A DNA stretch of 64,000 nucleotides from Archaeoglobaceae archaeon (GCA_038734275.1 JAVYOO010000002.1:308216-372215); one strand, 5' to 3'; shown: positions 52,691-62,929, counted from the first letter of the stretch. A program made the numbers and translations. Notes: a model not told the origin generated them from the sequence alone.

Positions 52691-52996
52691 ATGATAATAC
52701 TAAGTTTGCCTCCGAGGGAGTTGTTCGGGATCAAGACAAACGAAGAACACCAGAAGTTCCTAAAAGTGATATCTAGAAATGGTGTTAGTGACATTCTTTT
52801 CAGCCTTGAAAAGAATCCCAGGCGATTTTCTCAGTTAATGTTTGAGACAAAGCTAAATCCCGGCATTTTAGATCGCCATCTCAAGGCATTGATGGAATTC
52901 AACCTCGTGCAAAAAAACTCTGAAACTTATGAACTGACCGATACGGGGAGAAGACTCGCTCTAATACTCCAACAGCTTTTTAGAGTTTTGGAGTAA
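52691..52996 (+). CDS. Winged-helix transcriptional regulator (HxlR-like)
   Basis: This 101-residue DNA-binding protein has a helix-turn-helix at about residues 30-80 (VSDILFSLEKNPRRFSQLMF, then LNPGILDRHLKALMEFNLV) and a wing with YELTDTGRRLALILQQL. The pattern resembles HxlR/PadR-type or PF01978-like small archaeal regulators; the ligand is unknown. The GTG/GTG codons upstream belong to the ribosome-binding site. An MFS transporter gene follows after 48 bp with its own TATA element, so they may or may not be functionally linked. Confidence 0.75.
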   Translation: MIILSLPPRELFGIKTNEEHQKFLKVISRNGVSDILFSLEKNPRRFSQLMFETKLNPGILDRHLKALMEFNLVQKNSETYELTDTGRRLALILQQLFRVLE

Positions 52997-53044
52997 TTTT
53001 AGTTTTTTACCAATTTTTAAATCTCCTGACTTTTATTACATTTA

Positions 53045-54097
53045 ATGAGAGCTTCGCTGATAAATTTCCTTACTCAGGTCTCGATAGCATCTTCCTTGCT
53101 GTTCATCCCGGTTTTTGCAAAAGAGATTGGTGCTTCAGATTTGGAAGTTGGAATAATCGCATCAGCTTATAGCTTCTCGACATTTATAGCCTCGAGTATC
53201 TTCGGCAGACTTTCTGATTTTTATAATAGAAAGATTATACTGGCAACTGGACTGCTTATATCGGGAATATTCTTTTTTGCTCAGTGCTTCGTCACCAGCC
53301 CTTTACAACTGCTAATAATAAGAGCTCTCGCCGGATTTTCAATCGGAATATTTCCTGCTGCTCTTGTTACCTACGCATATGAAAAAAATAGGAATGTCGG
53401 ACATTTTTCAGCCTTTGGTAGCCTTGGTTGGGCTTTTGGACAGTTGATAGCCGGTATTATAATGGTCTATTATGGAATCTTTTTGTTTGGAGCAGCACTT
53501 TTCTTTTTAGCCTTTTTAATCGCCATTAGAGAGGAAATTCCATCAGGAAATATTAAAAGGAGTAGGGGATCGCTTAAGATAATAAAACAGAACTTGTCAA
53601 TTTATTTTGCATTCCTGCTTCGACATATTGGGGCAAGTGCAGTTTGGCTCATTTTTCCAATCTATCTGGCAGAACTGGGAATCTCAAAGTTTTGGATAGG
53701 TGTGATATACTTCACGAATTCCTTTCTACAGTTCATAATAATGCAAAAGATAGAGAGATTTGATCCGAATAGACTTTTGAATGCAGGAACAATATTCTCA
53801 GGTATGACCTTCTTACTCTACTCTCTCGCAACCCAAATTTACGAATTCTTGGCAATTCAGGTATTGATAGCACTCGGATGGAGTGCCATGTATGTCGGCT
53901 CTCTTAGAATTGTTCTAGAAAAGAATGTCGAGAGAAACAGCGCCGCTGGATTTCTTAATTCGACAATTTATTTGTCAACAATAGTAGGGTCGCTTTTAGG
54001 GGGTGTAATTGCAGAGAATTATGGATACACCACTTGTCTATATTTTGGGGCAATTCTCTGCTTTTTAGCACTTGCCTCAAGGATAAAAAATAGTTAA
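53045..54097 (+). CDS. MFS transporter
   Basis: This 350-residue major facilitator family membrane protein has about 10-12 hydrophobic segments. The family loop motif between helices 2 and 3 is visible as FGRLSDFYNRKIIL (G-x-L-x-D-x2-x-R-K). It is short compared with 380-420 for most members, because of brief loops and C-terminus (LASRIKNS). Substrate cannot be inferred; drug or metabolite efflux is possible. A TATA-like TTTTTAAATC near 53012-53021 lies about 27 bp before the ATG, predicting a leaderless transcript. Confidence 0.85.
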   Translation: MRASLINFLTQVSIASSLLFIPVFAKEIGASDLEVGIIASAYSFSTFIASSIFGRLSDFYNRKIILATGLLISGIFFFAQCFVTSPLQLLIIRALAGFSIGIFPAALVTYAYEKNRNVGHFSAFGSLGWAFGQLIAGIIMVYYGIFLFGAALFFLAFLIAIREEIPSGNIKRSRGSLKIIKQNLSIYFAFLLRHIGASAVWLIFPIYLAELGISKFWIGVIYFTNSFLQFIIMQKIERFDPNRLLNAGTIFSGMTFLLYSLATQIYEFLAIQVLIALGWSAMYVGSLRIVLEKNVERNSAAGFLNSTIYLSTIVGSLLGGVIAENYGYTTCLYFGAILCFLALASRIKNS

Positions 54098-54105
54098 AAT
54101 GGAGA

Positions 54106-54993
54106 TTACTGCTCTGGTGCTAATTTCGTCAAAATCTTCTGATCTGTAATAACTCCGACCGGCTCTCCGCGATCTGTAACTACTAAAATTCTGACATTTT
54201 CGTCTCTCATGAGCCTTATTGCTTCCCTTATCTTTGTATCCTTCTCTACTAGCACGATTTTTGGACGCATTACTTCCTCCGCTTTTGCATCAAGCTTGCC
54301 CTGTGCAACTGCCTTTGCTATGTGGTCAAGAGTTAGAATACCAACAAACTTACCGTCTTTCTTTACGGGAGCACAGTATATTTCCTTTTCTGCAAGCAAC
54401 TTTGCAGCTTCTGAAACCTTGGCATTACTTTCAATGGAAATGATCGGTGAAGACATGTGCTCCCCCACAGTGTCTTTTGGCAAAGCCACTATCTTTTCGA
54501 TGTCTATAATAACCGTATTTGCTGTATCATCTCTTCCCACAACTTTGCCCTGAACCACGATTTCGTTCACTGGAGTCGGACCTACGATTATTCGATCTCC
54601 AGGCACAATCTTTCTGACATCCCCAAGAAGTCTAATCCTTGCTTGGCAAACTTCAGGATTGGAGACTGAAGGCAAATCGATCTCCTCTACAGAGAGATCC
54701 TCAATCGGAGTTTCATTGACTATTACTGGAACCGCAACGCTCTCTTCTGGCTTCGTTATCGATAGTAATTCATAAGCCTTTGAAGTCGGTCTGTAGCCTC
54801 CCTTTGGTCCGGGAACACCTTCAACAAGCCCTAAAGCTCTTAATGCCTGCATCTGGTTCCTAACTGTGCCGGGATTTCTATTTATCAGCTCTGCAATCTC
54901 CTCCCCCTTGATCGATCCGCCCGCCTTTTTCTTATACAGCGTTATCAACGCATACAGAATGTCCTTCTGTATCTGCGTCAGTTCAAGATCCAT
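54106..54993 (-). CDS. HTH protein with C-terminal paired CBS domains (COG2524-like)
   Basis: This 295-residue predicted transcription regulator has an N-terminal winged helix at residues 5-75 (TQIQKDILYALITLYKKK, GTVRNQMQALRALGLVEG). A beta-rich middle domain spans about residues 95-170 (RIRLLGDVRKIVPGDRIIVG), and two CBS repeats follow at about residues 178-232 (HMSSPIISIESNAKVSEAA) and 240-293 (VMRPKIVLVEKDTKIREAI). CBS pairs sense adenosine nucleotides or S-adenosylmethionine. The C-terminus is VITDQKILTKLAPEQ. A minus-strand TATA-like element (AATATTAAAATTAC, 55008-55020) lies 20-25 bp upstream. Targets are unknown; the trp operon lies just downstream on the same strand but is transcribed toward it. 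Confidence 0.85.
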   Translation of the reverse strand: MDLELTQIQKDILYALITLYKKKAGGSIKGEEIAELINRNPGTVRNQMQALRALGLVEGVPGPKGGYRPTSKAYELLSITKPEESVAVPVIVNETPIEDLSVEEIDLPSVSNPEVCQARIRLLGDVRKIVPGDRIIVGPTPVNEIVVQGKVVGRDDTANTVIIDIEKIVALPKDTVGEHMSSPIISIESNAKVSEAAKLLAEKEIYCAPVKKDGKFVGILTLDHIAKAVAQGKLDAKAEEVMRPKIVLVEKDTKIREAIRLMRDENVRILVVTDRGEPVGVITDQKILTKLAPEQ

Positions 54994-55135
54994 CTAACCA
55001 CCTCCGTAATTTTAATATTTAGCATTGTGCGTTTAAGATATTTATAATTTTCCAGAACCCTCTTGATTTAAAACATTATAATAATTATCAGCATTTGTGG
55101 TATTTGTTGGTTATTTAAACCTTTCGGTTCCCAGA

Positions 55136-55870
55136 TCACGAATCCCGAAGAGCGTTTGTAAACGTCTCGATCTCTTTTGCAGCATTGTCCCCAAACCGCT
55201 CGATCAGCCTTACGATCGCACTTCCAACAACAACTCCATCCGCTCCCGCTTGGAATAACTCTGCAACATGTTCCTTTTTTGAGACTCCAAATCCAACCGC
55301 TATTGGTTTTCTGCAAACACTCTTAGCCCTTCTAAGTGCTTTGAACGCCAATTCAGAGATCTTATCCCTGACCCCAGTAACCCCGTAGGTGGAAACAAGA
55401 TAGATAAACTCGGAAAGCTCGTCAATGGCTCTAAGCCTCTCATCACTTGTGTTTGGTGCTGAAAGGAAAACATTTTTCATTCCCACATCTCTGCAGACTT
55501 CAACGAATTCGTTTGCCTCGTCGTAAGGTAGATCAACGACAAGTATGGCATCAATGCCACATGAATATGCATTTTCGACGAATTTCTTTATTCCTGTTCT
55601 ATAGATCGGGTTGTAGTAACTCATGAGCACGAGTTTCTTATGGCTTTGCTCTCTGAACTTCTTTGCGATCCAGAAAGCATCTCTTAGCCTGAAGCCATTG
55701 CTGATTGCGGTGAAGTAGGCTTTCTGAATCGCTGGTCCATCTGCTATTGGATCGCTGAAAGGAACTCCGAGCTCAAAAACGTCCGCATTAGCATAGAGCA
55801 TAAATTCAAGCGTTTTCTCTTTGCTCGGATATCCAGCTGGAAAGAAAACAATTAAAGACTTGTCAATCAT
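55136..55870 (-). CDS. trpA: Tryptophan synthase alpha chain
   Basis: This 244-residue enzyme cleaves indole-3-glycerol phosphate to indole and glyceraldehyde 3-phosphate in a complex with TrpB. The catalytic Glu and Asp are in [22 protein letters not shown] (about residues 30-50), with later VTGVRDKIS and the phosphate loop [13 protein letters not shown] and [15 protein letters not shown]. Length is a little short (about 250-270 usual). It is the last gene of the trp operon and overlaps trpB by four bases. Confidence 0.96.
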   Translation of the reverse strand: MIDKSLIVFFPAGYPSKEKTLEFMLYANADVFELGVPFSDPIADGPAIQKAYFTAISNGFRLRDAFWIAKKFREQSHKKLVLMSYYNPIYRTGIKKFVENAYSCGIDAILVVDLPYDEANEFVEVCRDVGMKNVFLSAPNTSDERLRAIDELSEFIYLVSTYGVTGVRDKISELAFKALRRAKSVCRKPIAVGFGVSKKEHVAELFQAGADGVVVGSAIVRLIERFGDNAAKEIETFTNALRDS

Positions 55871-57015
55871 TTCAGCACCTCCATGACGATGCCAAGATCC
55901 TTGTCTCCTCTGCCAGATAAGTTTACAATCACAACCGAGCCCTTAAGACTCTCGTCCTTTTCAAGATAAGCCAACGCGTGGGCACTTTCCAATGCGGGAA
56001 TTATTCCTTCGAGCTTTGAGAGCTTCAGAAAAGCGTTTAAAGCTTCTTTGTCTGTAGCTATTGAATACTCAACTCTCCCAGAGTCCTTTAAATAGGCATG
56101 CTCAGGTCCCACGCCAGGATAATCAAGCCCAGCAGCAATGCTGTGCGTGTCCGCAATCATCCCCTCGGAGTCTTGAAGGAAATATGAAAGCATGCCATGA
56201 AGAACTCCTTTGCTACCAGCAGAAAGCGATGCTGAATGCCTTCCACTTTCAATCCCCTCTCCACCAGCCTCGACGCCGATCAGCCTGACTTTGTCTTTAA
56301 GGAAGGGATAAAAGATTCCCATCGCATTGCTTCCCCCGCCAACGCATGCAACTACTGCGTCGGGCAAACGTTGCTCAAGCTCAAGAATTTGCCTTCTTGC
56401 TTCTTTGCCTATTATGGACTGGAAATCCCTTACAATTGTGGGAAAAGGATGGGGGCCGACAACTGAGCCAATAAGATAATGCGTTGTCTCAAAGCTTTCT
56501 GCCCAATCCCGCAGAGCTTCGTTAATGGCGTCCTTTAGCGTTCTGCTTCCGCTCTCAACTGGCACAACCTCAGCGCCGAGGATCTTCATCCTGAAAACGT
56601 TCATCTTCTGCCTTTCGTAATCCAATGCTCCCATATAAATCCTGCATTTCAGCCCAAGGAGAGCGGAAGCCATTCCGGTTGCAACTCCATGCTGTCCCGC
56701 TCCAGTCTCTGCAATAATTCTGCTTTTGCCCATAAACTTTGCAAGTAAAGCCTGTGCTAAGGTGTTGTTGATCTTATGAGCTCCACCATGCAAAAGATCT
56801 TCTCTTTTCAGGTAAACCCTCATGCCAAGCTCTTTGCTTAGATTTTTTGCAAAGTAAAGCGGAGTGGGTCTACCAGCGTAGCTTCGAAGGTAATAATCAA
56901 GTTCTTTTCTGAACTCCTCGTCATCTTTAAGCTCGTTGTAAGCTTTCTCAAGCTCTTCAAGAGGTGGAATCAAAACTTCTGGAACATATCTTCCGCCAAA
57001 TTCACCAAATCTCAT
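55867..57015 (-). CDS. trpB: Tryptophan synthase beta chain
   Basis: This is a PLP enzyme of about 382 residues joining indole and serine. The Schiff-base Lys is in [21 protein letters not shown] binds the PLP phosphate, and the C-terminal [10 protein letters not shown] is typical of the TrpB1 type that works with TrpA. I chose the ATG at 57015 ([13 protein letters not shown]), the usual family start; an upstream in-frame start at 57033 exists. It overlaps trpF by 14 bases. Confidence 0.97.
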   Translation of the reverse strand: MRFGEFGGRYVPEVLIPPLEELEKAYNELKDDEEFRKELDYYLRSYAGRPTPLYFAKNLSKELGMRVYLKREDLLHGGAHKINNTLAQALLAKFMGKSRIIAETGAGQHGVATGMASALLGLKCRIYMGALDYERQKMNVFRMKILGAEVVPVESGSRTLKDAINEALRDWAESFETTHYLIGSVVGPHPFPTIVRDFQSIIGKEARRQILELEQRLPDAVVACVGGGSNAMGIFYPFLKDKVRLIGVEAGGEGIESGRHSASLSAGSKGVLHGMLSYFLQDSEGMIADTHSIAAGLDYPGVGPEHAYLKDSGRVEYSIATDKEALNAFLKLSKLEGIIPALESAHALAYLEKDESLKGSVVIVNLSGRGDKDLGIVMEVLK

Positions 57016-57598
57016 TTTTAGCCCTCCGAACAAATTCCCTAATCAGAATTTCGTCCTTAATTCCATTTTTTTCAACTCCAGAGGAAACGTCAACTCCAAA
57101 GGGCTTCACTTCTTCGATCGCCCTTCTCACATTCTCTGGATTGAGTCCTCCAGCGAGAATGACTGGATAAATTTCAGCGATCCTTTTACTTATACTCCAG
57201 TCATGCGTTTTTCCGCTTCCACAGCCCGAGTCGAGCAAGATCTCATGGGGCCTGTATTTCTCAATCTCTTGCAGGATCTCTTCATAACTGCGAACGATAA
57301 ATGCCTTCATTGTGAAAACGCTTTTCCTAAGGATTTCGAATTCTTCAACACTTAAATTTCCATGGACTTGAATAAATCCACATTCCGTCTTTGCCAAGAT
57401 CTCCTCCCAATCGCTTAGCTTTTCAGAAGTTGAAACAACAAAAATTGGAATGGAAGCGTTTTCAATAATTTCTTTTGCAGTCTCCAAGCTAACAGCCCTC
57501 CTTGAATTGCTTTTCACCACAACTCCTCCAAGATCAGCGTATCTTTCAACGATCTCGAGCTCTTTCAGGCTACGAATTCCGCAGATCTTAACGATCAT
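57002..57598 (-). CDS. trpF: Phosphoribosylanthranilate isomerase
   Basis: This is a 198-residue (beta-alpha)8 barrel isomerase. The catalytic Cys is in VKICGIRS at the N-terminus and the catalytic Asp in [16 protein letters not shown]. The phosphate loop is [13 protein letters not shown] and [15 protein letters not shown]. Length is normal. It overlaps trpG by 11 bases and trpB by 14. Confidence 0.96.
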   Translation of the reverse strand: MIVKICGIRSLKELEIVERYADLGGVVVKSNSRRAVSLETAKEIIENASIPIFVVSTSEKLSDWEEILAKTECGFIQVHGNLSVEEFEILRKSVFTMKAFIVRSYEEILQEIEKYRPHEILLDSGCGSGKTHDWSISKRIAEIYPVILAGGLNPENVRRAIEEVKPFGVDVSSGVEKNGIKDEILIREFVRRAKNEIW

Positions 57599-58124
57599 TG
57601 CAGATCCCTACGAAGTTCCTGATCATTTTAACACCTTCTTCGGTCAAAACGCTCTCAGGATGGAACTGCACACCCTCTATTGTTCCTCTCCTGATCCCCA
57701 TTATAACTCCGTCGTCGCTCATTGCAGTGACTTTGAAACCTTTCGGGACTTCAAGAATTGCTAAGGAATGGTATCTTCCAGCCAGAAATGGGTTCTTGAC
57801 ACCTTTAAATATCCCTTCTGAATCGTGTTTAACTATGGAAGCTTTTCCATGGACGGGCTTAACTTTACCAACCTTTCCACCGAAGACCTCGGCAATGATC
57901 TGATGACCCAAACAAACCCCAAGCACTGGAACTCCTATTTCAAAGAGAAACTCGAGCTCCCTATCTGGTTTGCCCGGGCCGGGAGAAATGACAATGCCAT
58001 CAAAGCTTAATTTTTTGGCCTCTCTTGCATTTTCTCTGCTCAAAACCTTCACCCTGTCAAAGAATGAGAGATATTCGACGAGATTGTAAACGAAAGAGTC
58101 GTAGCAATCGATCACGAGGATCAT
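57588..58124 (-). CDS. trpG: Anthranilate synthase component II (glutamine amidotransferase)
   Basis: This 178-residue class I amidotransferase delivers ammonia to TrpE. It has [10 protein letters not shown], the nucleophile in [11 protein letters not shown], and the His-Glu pair in [15 protein letters not shown]. It has the length of a stand-alone TrpG; a PabA role is also possible, but the operon settles TrpG. It overlaps trpE by four bases and trpF by 11. Confidence 0.96.
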   Translation of the reverse strand: MILVIDCYDSFVYNLVEYLSFFDRVKVLSRENAREAKKLSFDGIVISPGPGKPDRELEFLFEIGVPVLGVCLGHQIIAEVFGGKVGKVKPVHGKASIVKHDSEGIFKGVKNPFLAGRYHSLAILEVPKGFKVTAMSDDGVIMGIRRGTIEGVQFHPESVLTEEGVKMIRNFVGICNDR

Positions 58125-59353
58125 AGACCCACCGCCTTCAAAACCTTTGAGATCTTGTTCTCGGTCTCGTAATACTCTCTTTCTGGCTTTGAATCCGCAA
58201 CAATTCCCGCTCCCGCCCTAATCCTGCAAAGCTTGTTGAACTCGATCATTCTTATTGCGATTGCCATGTCAGAATTCTCAGAAAAGTAGCCAACCGCCCC
58301 ACCATAGATCCCACGCCTTGATCTCTCAAGCTCGTCTATCAGCTCAACCGCCCTACGCTTTGGTGCTCCGGTGACTGTGCCAGCGGGAAATGCAGATCGC
58401 ATGGCATCGAAATGCGTTGCATTTGGCTTCAGCTCTCCTACTACTTCGCTTTCTATGTGGATCACACTCGGATACGCAATTGCTTCCATAAATCTGCTCA
58501 CCCTAACACTTCCCGCTCTGCAAACCCTTCTAACATCATTTCTTGCAAGATCTACAAGCATAACATGCTCCGCCCTCTCCTTTTCATCACTTAAAAGCTT
58601 CTGGATTGTTTTATCTTCTTCTCCAACAATTCTTTTCGCAGTTCCCGCTATCGGGTTGATCTTGAATATTCTTCCCTCAACTCTGCCCATTGTTTCTGGG
58701 GAGCTACCAATTAATGTCTTTTCAAACTCGAGAAGAAACATATAGGGACTTGGATTTAATTCTCTGAGCCTTAAGTATATCTCAAACGGATCCAGATCGC
58801 TTTTAACCTCGTATTCTCTCGAAAGGACGATCTGATAAACTTCCCCTTCTTCAATGTATTCCTTACCCTTTTCTACGATCTTCTCGAAGTATTGTTTATC
58901 TTCAACTTTCTCAATGCTTGCTCCACCTTCTTTCATTTCTATGCTTGCTCTCTTGGCTCTTTCAACGATCTTTTCAGCATTTTCAACGTTGTAGCTGAAA
59001 AGCTTTCCGAGATAATGATCGTAAACGAAGTAGGAGTCATAGCAGTTGAAGATCGACTTTTCCTCAACTTTTTTGCCAACAAATCCGAGCACAGCATCGT
59101 AGGCAATGTAACCAACAAGCATCCCCTTCACGTGGATGCTCTTTAAAGCTTCAAGAGGGTCGCTGATCTCTGCAACTACCTCACCATCAACTCTGAGTTT
59201 TTGATCGATCTCAACAGTGTAGAGCGGATCGAAGGAGAGGTAAGTGTATCTTGCATTCCCCGTTTTCTCTGCAGATTCGAGCATAAATGGAAACTCCCGC
59301 TCTCTTATTACTGAGTATAGCTTTACTGGATCGACATATTCGTGCTTTTGCAT
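58121..59353 (-). CDS. trpE: Anthranilate synthase component I
   Basis: This 410-residue chorismate-using enzyme makes anthranilate. The C-terminal catalytic core has SSPETMGRVEGRIFKINPIAGT, HVMLVDLARNDVRRV, AGTVTGAPKRRAVELID and the end IRAGAGIVADSKPEREYYET. The N-terminal feedback site for tryptophan (LLESAE-type motif) is present as MLESAEK near residue 20, so tryptophan inhibition is expected. The start overlaps trpD by 31 bases. Confidence 0.96.
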   Translation of the reverse strand: MQKHEYVDPVKLYSVIREREFPFMLESAEKTGNARYTYLSFDPLYTVEIDQKLRVDGEVVAEISDPLEALKSIHVKGMLVGYIAYDAVLGFVGKKVEEKSIFNCYDSYFVYDHYLGKLFSYNVENAEKIVERAKRASIEMKEGGASIEKVEDKQYFEKIVEKGKEYIEEGEVYQIVLSREYEVKSDLDPFEIYLRLRELNPSPYMFLLEFEKTLIGSSPETMGRVEGRIFKINPIAGTAKRIVGEEDKTIQKLLSDEKERAEHVMLVDLARNDVRRVCRAGSVRVSRFMEAIAYPSVIHIESEVVGELKPNATHFDAMRSAFPAGTVTGAPKRRAVELIDELERSRRGIYGGAVGYFSENSDMAIAIRMIEFNKLCRIRAGAGIVADSKPEREYYETENKISKVLKAVGL

Positions 59354-60294
59354 ACGATCTCCTCCAGTTTTCTCAAAAATTCACCACTTTCAAGCTTTGA
59401 GTTGAAGATCTCCACGTTCTCTTTCAGATCTTCGTAGCCTAAAGCATAAAGAGCGGTTGCAAAGTTGATCGCTATGAACTTTTTATCTTCTTCTAAGCCC
59501 TGATTTGCAAAAACCGCCTTTATACGATTTGCCGAATCTTCGCTGTCTCTGCATGGAATTATCTTTGCCTCGCTTAACCCAAAATCAGCTGGGATTAGCT
59601 TTATTCTCTCAACGCTTCCTTCAACAATATATGCAACTGTCTCTCCACCCGGATTGACCTCGTCGAGCCCAGCACCATTGAAAACGATTCCCTTCCTGCC
59701 AAGCAGGCTGAGGGTTTCTGCAACGTCTCGTAAAATTTTTTCGTTCGAAACTCCGATGATCTGTCGCTCTGGGTTTGCGGGATTTACTAAAGGCCCAAGG
59801 ATATTAAAAATAGTTCTGATCCTCAGCTTTTTTCTAACTCCAACTACCTTGGCAAATGCTTTGTGATAAAGGGGGGCAAATAGAAATGAAAAATTGGTTT
59901 CGTTGATCATTCTTCTCGCAAATTCTTCTGGCTGTTCTATTTTGATGCCAAGTTTCTCAAGAACGTCTGCTGAACCACTTTTCGAGCTCACAGCTCTGTT
60001 GCCATGCTTTGCAACAGGTTTGAACACTGAAACCGCAATTGCCACAGCTGTGCTCACGTTTATCGTGGCAGAGAGGTCTCCTCCAGTTCCGCAGGTGTCG
60101 AAGACCTTGCCAAGATTGAGCTTAACTTTATCAAGAATTGCCTTGCTAAAACCAGCAAGGATCTCAGCATTGTAACCCTTGAGCTCAAGTCCAGCAAGGA
60201 TTGCAGAAATTTCGATCTCGTCCAGTTCTGGAAGCTTTGAAGCAATCTCATAGGCTTTTTCCATATCCAAATTTCCGAAAAGTGCCTCGATCAT
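59323..60294 (-). CDS. trpD: Anthranilate phosphoribosyltransferase
   Basis: This 323-residue enzyme joins anthranilate and PRPP. Motifs are FDTCGTGGDLSATINVSTAVA (PRPP/Mg site; near residues 63-85), KHGNRAVSSKSGSADVLE, RTIFNILGPLVNPANPERQ and DEVNPGGETVAYIVE. Length is normal. It overlaps trpC by four bases. The last 31 bases overlap trpE in another frame, an unusually long overlap. Confidence 0.96.
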   Translation of the reverse strand: MIEALFGNLDMEKAYEIASKLPELDEIEISAILAGLELKGYNAEILAGFSKAILDKVKLNLGKVFDTCGTGGDLSATINVSTAVAIAVSVFKPVAKHGNRAVSSKSGSADVLEKLGIKIEQPEEFARRMINETNFSFLFAPLYHKAFAKVVGVRKKLRIRTIFNILGPLVNPANPERQIIGVSNEKILRDVAETLSLLGRKGIVFNGAGLDEVNPGGETVAYIVEGSVERIKLIPADFGLSEAKIIPCRDSEDSANRIKAVFANQGLEEDKKFIAINFATALYALGYEDLKENVEIFNSKLESGEFLRKLEEIVCKSTNMSIQ

Positions 60295-60953
60295 AATTTC
60301 GCCTCCACAAAAGTTCTGACGAATTGCTCAGTATTCTCAGCAAGCATGAAAGAAGTGCCAACAAGAATAGCATCAACAACTTTTAAGACTTTTAGGTCTT
60401 CAAGTTTGCCTATTCCACTTCCGCTAATCTTAAATGCATTTATTTTTGGCGAAAGTCTGAATGTTCTGCTCAAGTCCACATCTGAGGGATTAAAAATATC
60501 TCTATTGTTTATCAAAACCGTTTTAGCGTTTTCTACAAATTTAAGATCTTCTTCGTCAAAAACCTCCACCACAGGCTCTAAACCATGCTCAAAGCATAGA
60601 TCCGCAAATTCTGGAGTCTTTTCTTTCAGAATCCTTACAATCAGGAGGAGTGCTCGAGCTTCAACTTCTGCGGTTCTTTCTATTTCTTCTTTGCTTTCTA
60701 TGAAATCCTTTCTCAAAACTGGAAGCGTGGTCTCTTTGCATATTCTTCTTAGAGTTTCTATGTTCCCTCTAAAAGAGCTTGCGGTTATATATGAAATTCC
60801 TGAGCATCCCGCCCTTTCGTATGCCTTCAGAATTTCCAGAGGGTTCCTTCCTTTCAGCAGATCTCCCTTTGTTGATGAGAAAGTTTTTATTTCGCCTATC
60901 ACCACATTTCTCCCTTTTTCCTCCCTCGTATACCTAAACCCAAAAGTAATCAC
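60291..60953 (-). CDS. trpC: Indole-3-glycerol phosphate synthase
   Basis: This 220-residue (beta-alpha)8 barrel enzyme is first in the operon. Catalytic Lys and Glu residues are seen in LPVLRKDFIESKEEIE, EPVVEVFDEEDLKF and INNRDIF, and the phosphate loop in ISGSGIGKLEDL and ILVGTSFMLAEN. The N-terminus is truncated relative to many members (usual about 250 residues), missing part of the first helix. The start is GTG at 60953. The AT box CTTAAATAC near 60988-60996 on the minus strand is a likely promoter for the whole trpCDEGFBA operon. I see no TGTACA TRP box, so regulation by a TrpY-type repressor is not supported. Confidence 0.94.
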   Translation of the reverse strand: MITFGFRYTREEKGRNVVIGEIKTFSSTKGDLLKGRNPLEILKAYERAGCSGISYITASSFRGNIETLRRICKETTLPVLRKDFIESKEEIERTAEVEARALLLIVRILKEKTPEFADLCFEHGLEPVVEVFDEEDLKFVENAKTVLINNRDIFNPSDVDLSRTFRLSPKINAFKISGSGIGKLEDLKVLKVVDAILVGTSFMLAENTEQFVRTFVEAKL

Positions 60954-61048
60954 CTAATCCCTTCATGAATGCTTATGCATTATAAGTGTATTTAAGCTTA
61001 ACGCTCAGGAATTGAGAAGAGATAAATACCCTCTGTGAACTTAAATTC

Positions 61049-61591
61049 GTGGAGCTCTCCAGAATTCTGTGCTTTTTAATCCCGGCGATTCCAATAATCA
61101 GTATTTTTACAGCAATAACGGTCATTTTAGACTTTAATATTCCTGAAAACAGCATTAGAGAACTCGGAAGACTTAACACGACTGCAAATATGTTCAACTA
61201 TTCTCTTATCCTTGCGGGAATTCTCGGAATATTTTTATCCTCTATGATCTACTTCAAAGTTTCAAACGCCTTAGGAAGGATAGCATTAAGCTTTCTAATC
61301 ACCAGCTATGCCTTCACAACCCTAATAGGAGTTTTTCCGTTGGGAACTGAACTTCACAGCTCTCTTTGCTTGGGGTTATTGGTCTCGATTCTGCTAAGTA
61401 TGAGTCTTTTAACTGGCTATCTGAACTCTACAAATACAAATTTATCCATTTTTAATGCCATACTTTTGTTTTTTGGCTCGATTGCTTTAATTTATAACAT
61501 ACTCTATGCAAAAAATATGATAGGGGCAGAAATTTTAGGACTTTTTTGCTTTACTATATGGCATTTCACGGTGTTGGTTCGACTTTCATAG
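61049..61591 (+). CDS. DUF998 family membrane protein
   Basis: This 180-residue integral membrane protein has about six hydrophobic helices and the DUF998 features LNTTANMFNYSLILAGILGIFL, FLITSYAFTTLIGVFPLGTELH and LCLGLLVSILLSMS. The start codon is GTG, 27 bp after TATA-like GATAAATACC at 61020-61029, so the mRNA is leaderless. Function is unknown. Confidence 0.8.
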   Translation: MELSRILCFLIPAIPIISIFTAITVILDFNIPENSIRELGRLNTTANMFNYSLILAGILGIFLSSMIYFKVSNALGRIALSFLITSYAFTTLIGVFPLGTELHSSLCLGLLVSILLSMSLLTGYLNSTNTNLSIFNAILLFFGSIALIYNILYAKNMIGAEILGLFCFTIWHFTVLVRLS

Positions 61592-61637
61592 AGTTTTAAG
61601 ATGCATAAAATTTAACTACTGAAAACAAAGGAGGGAT

Positions 61638-62903
61638 ATGTTTGATCTTGTGATAAAAAATGGACTGTGCCTGATAAACGGCAACTTTTTGAGATACAAC
61701 ATCGGAGTTGAGGGGAATAGAATAGGCTATGTAGGTAAAGAAGATATAAAAGGAGAAGAAAAGATAAACGCTGAAGGCTGTTTTGTGCTTCCAGGCTTGT
61801 TTAACGCTCATACACATTCCGCAATGACTTTACTTAGGGGATACGCTGAAGGGCTCCCACTTAAAGATTGGCTTGAAAAAGTCTGGGAAATGGAAGCCAA
61901 GCTTGACGAAAAAGCGGTTTATTTGGGAGCGGAGCTCGCATGTGTTGAAATGCTGAAAAGCGGTATAACATGCTTTGCGGACATGTATATCCACATGGAC
62001 GGCGTAGCGAGAGCGGTTGAAGAAACTGGAATAAGAGCGGTTCTCGGCTATGGAATGGCGAACAGAGGAAATGAGGATAGAGCAAAAGAGGAGCTGAGGA
62101 TTGCAAAAGATTTCATCAAGAGATGGAATGGAAAAGAAAGAATAAAGTGCATTTTAACTCCGCATGCGGTTTACACATGCTCCAAAGATTTCCTTGCAAA
62201 GATCTCTGAAATTGCCAAAGAAAATGGATTTATAAAGCACATTCACGCTTCCGAGACTTTGTGGGAAGTAAAAGAGGCAAAAAGAAGATATGGAATGAGC
62301 CCTATTGAGCTTTTAGACTCAATTGGATTTCTTGACAGCAATACTGTTTTAGCCCATGGTGTTTGGCTTAGCGATAGCGACATGGAGTTAATATCGAAAA
62401 GCGGTGTGAGCGTTGCTCATTGTCCTTCAAGCAACCTCAAACTCTCTTCGGGAATAGCAAAAGTTGCTGAAATGCTTGAAAAAGGGATAAATGTCTGTCT
62501 TGGGACAGATGGTGCTGCGAGCAACAACATGCTGAATCTTTTCAATGAAATGCGGATCTCTGCATTGCTTCAGCAGTTGAGACGAAAATTCCTAAATCCT
62601 GCTGAATACCTGAAAATGGCCACAAGAAACGGCTACATGGCTTATGGAGTTGATGGAGGAGTAATTGAAGTCGGGAGACTTGCAGATCTCGTTGTAATGA
62701 AGATTGATTGCACACATTATCCACTATACAACCCGTTAAACTCGATTGTTTTCGCTTCTAAGGGTTCTGAAGTTAGAGATGTGATCATTGATGGTAATAT
62801 TATTGTTGAGGATGGTCTACTTCTTAGAGTTGATGAGGATAAGGTATTAGAGGAATCGCTGAAATTACAAGAAAATCCTAACTATTATTATGAAAAAGTT
62901 TAA
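61638..62903 (+). CDS. mtaD: 5-methylthioadenosine/S-adenosylhomocysteine deaminase-like amidohydrolase
   Basis: This 421-residue zinc amidohydrolase of the MtaD/DadD family deaminates methylthioadenosine, S-adenosylhomocysteine or related adenosines to inosine derivatives. Metal ligands are in FNAHTHSAMTLLRGYAEGL, IKHIHASET, and GTDGAASNNMLNLFNEMR; HCPSSNLKLSSGIAKV is the substrate helix region. In methanogens and Archaeoglobus such an enzyme replaces SAH hydrolase steps. Cytosine or other deaminase activity is less likely. It has an AAGGAGGG ribosome-binding site. The next gene starts 26 bp after its stop. Confidence 0.9.
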   Translation: MFDLVIKNGLCLINGNFLRYNIGVEGNRIGYVGKEDIKGEEKINAEGCFVLPGLFNAHTHSAMTLLRGYAEGLPLKDWLEKVWEMEAKLDEKAVYLGAELACVEMLKSGITCFADMYIHMDGVARAVEETGIRAVLGYGMANRGNEDRAKEELRIAKDFIKRWNGKERIKCILTPHAVYTCSKDFLAKISEIAKENGFIKHIHASETLWEVKEAKRRYGMSPIELLDSIGFLDSNTVLAHGVWLSDSDMELISKSGVSVAHCPSSNLKLSSGIAKVAEMLEKGINVCLGTDGAASNNMLNLFNEMRISALLQQLRRKFLNPAEYLKMATRNGYMAYGVDGGVIEVGRLADLVVMKIDCTHYPLYNPLNSIVFASKGSEVRDVIIDGNIIVEDGLLLRVDEDKVLEESLKLQENPNYYYEKV

Positions 62904-62929
62904 TTACTCGAAAAACTAAATACATTTTG

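Noticed and set aside
54219..54669. Overlapping open frames opposite the CBS-domain regulator
   Set aside because: They are antisense to a well-conserved gene, and their codon content and composition (Cys-, Ser- and His-rich) are those of reverse-strand shadows.
60954..61048. TRP-box type operator (TGTACA) or leader peptide before trpC
   Set aside because: No TGTACA repeat, no Trp-rich short frame and no clear attenuator hairpin are visible in the 95-bp gap.
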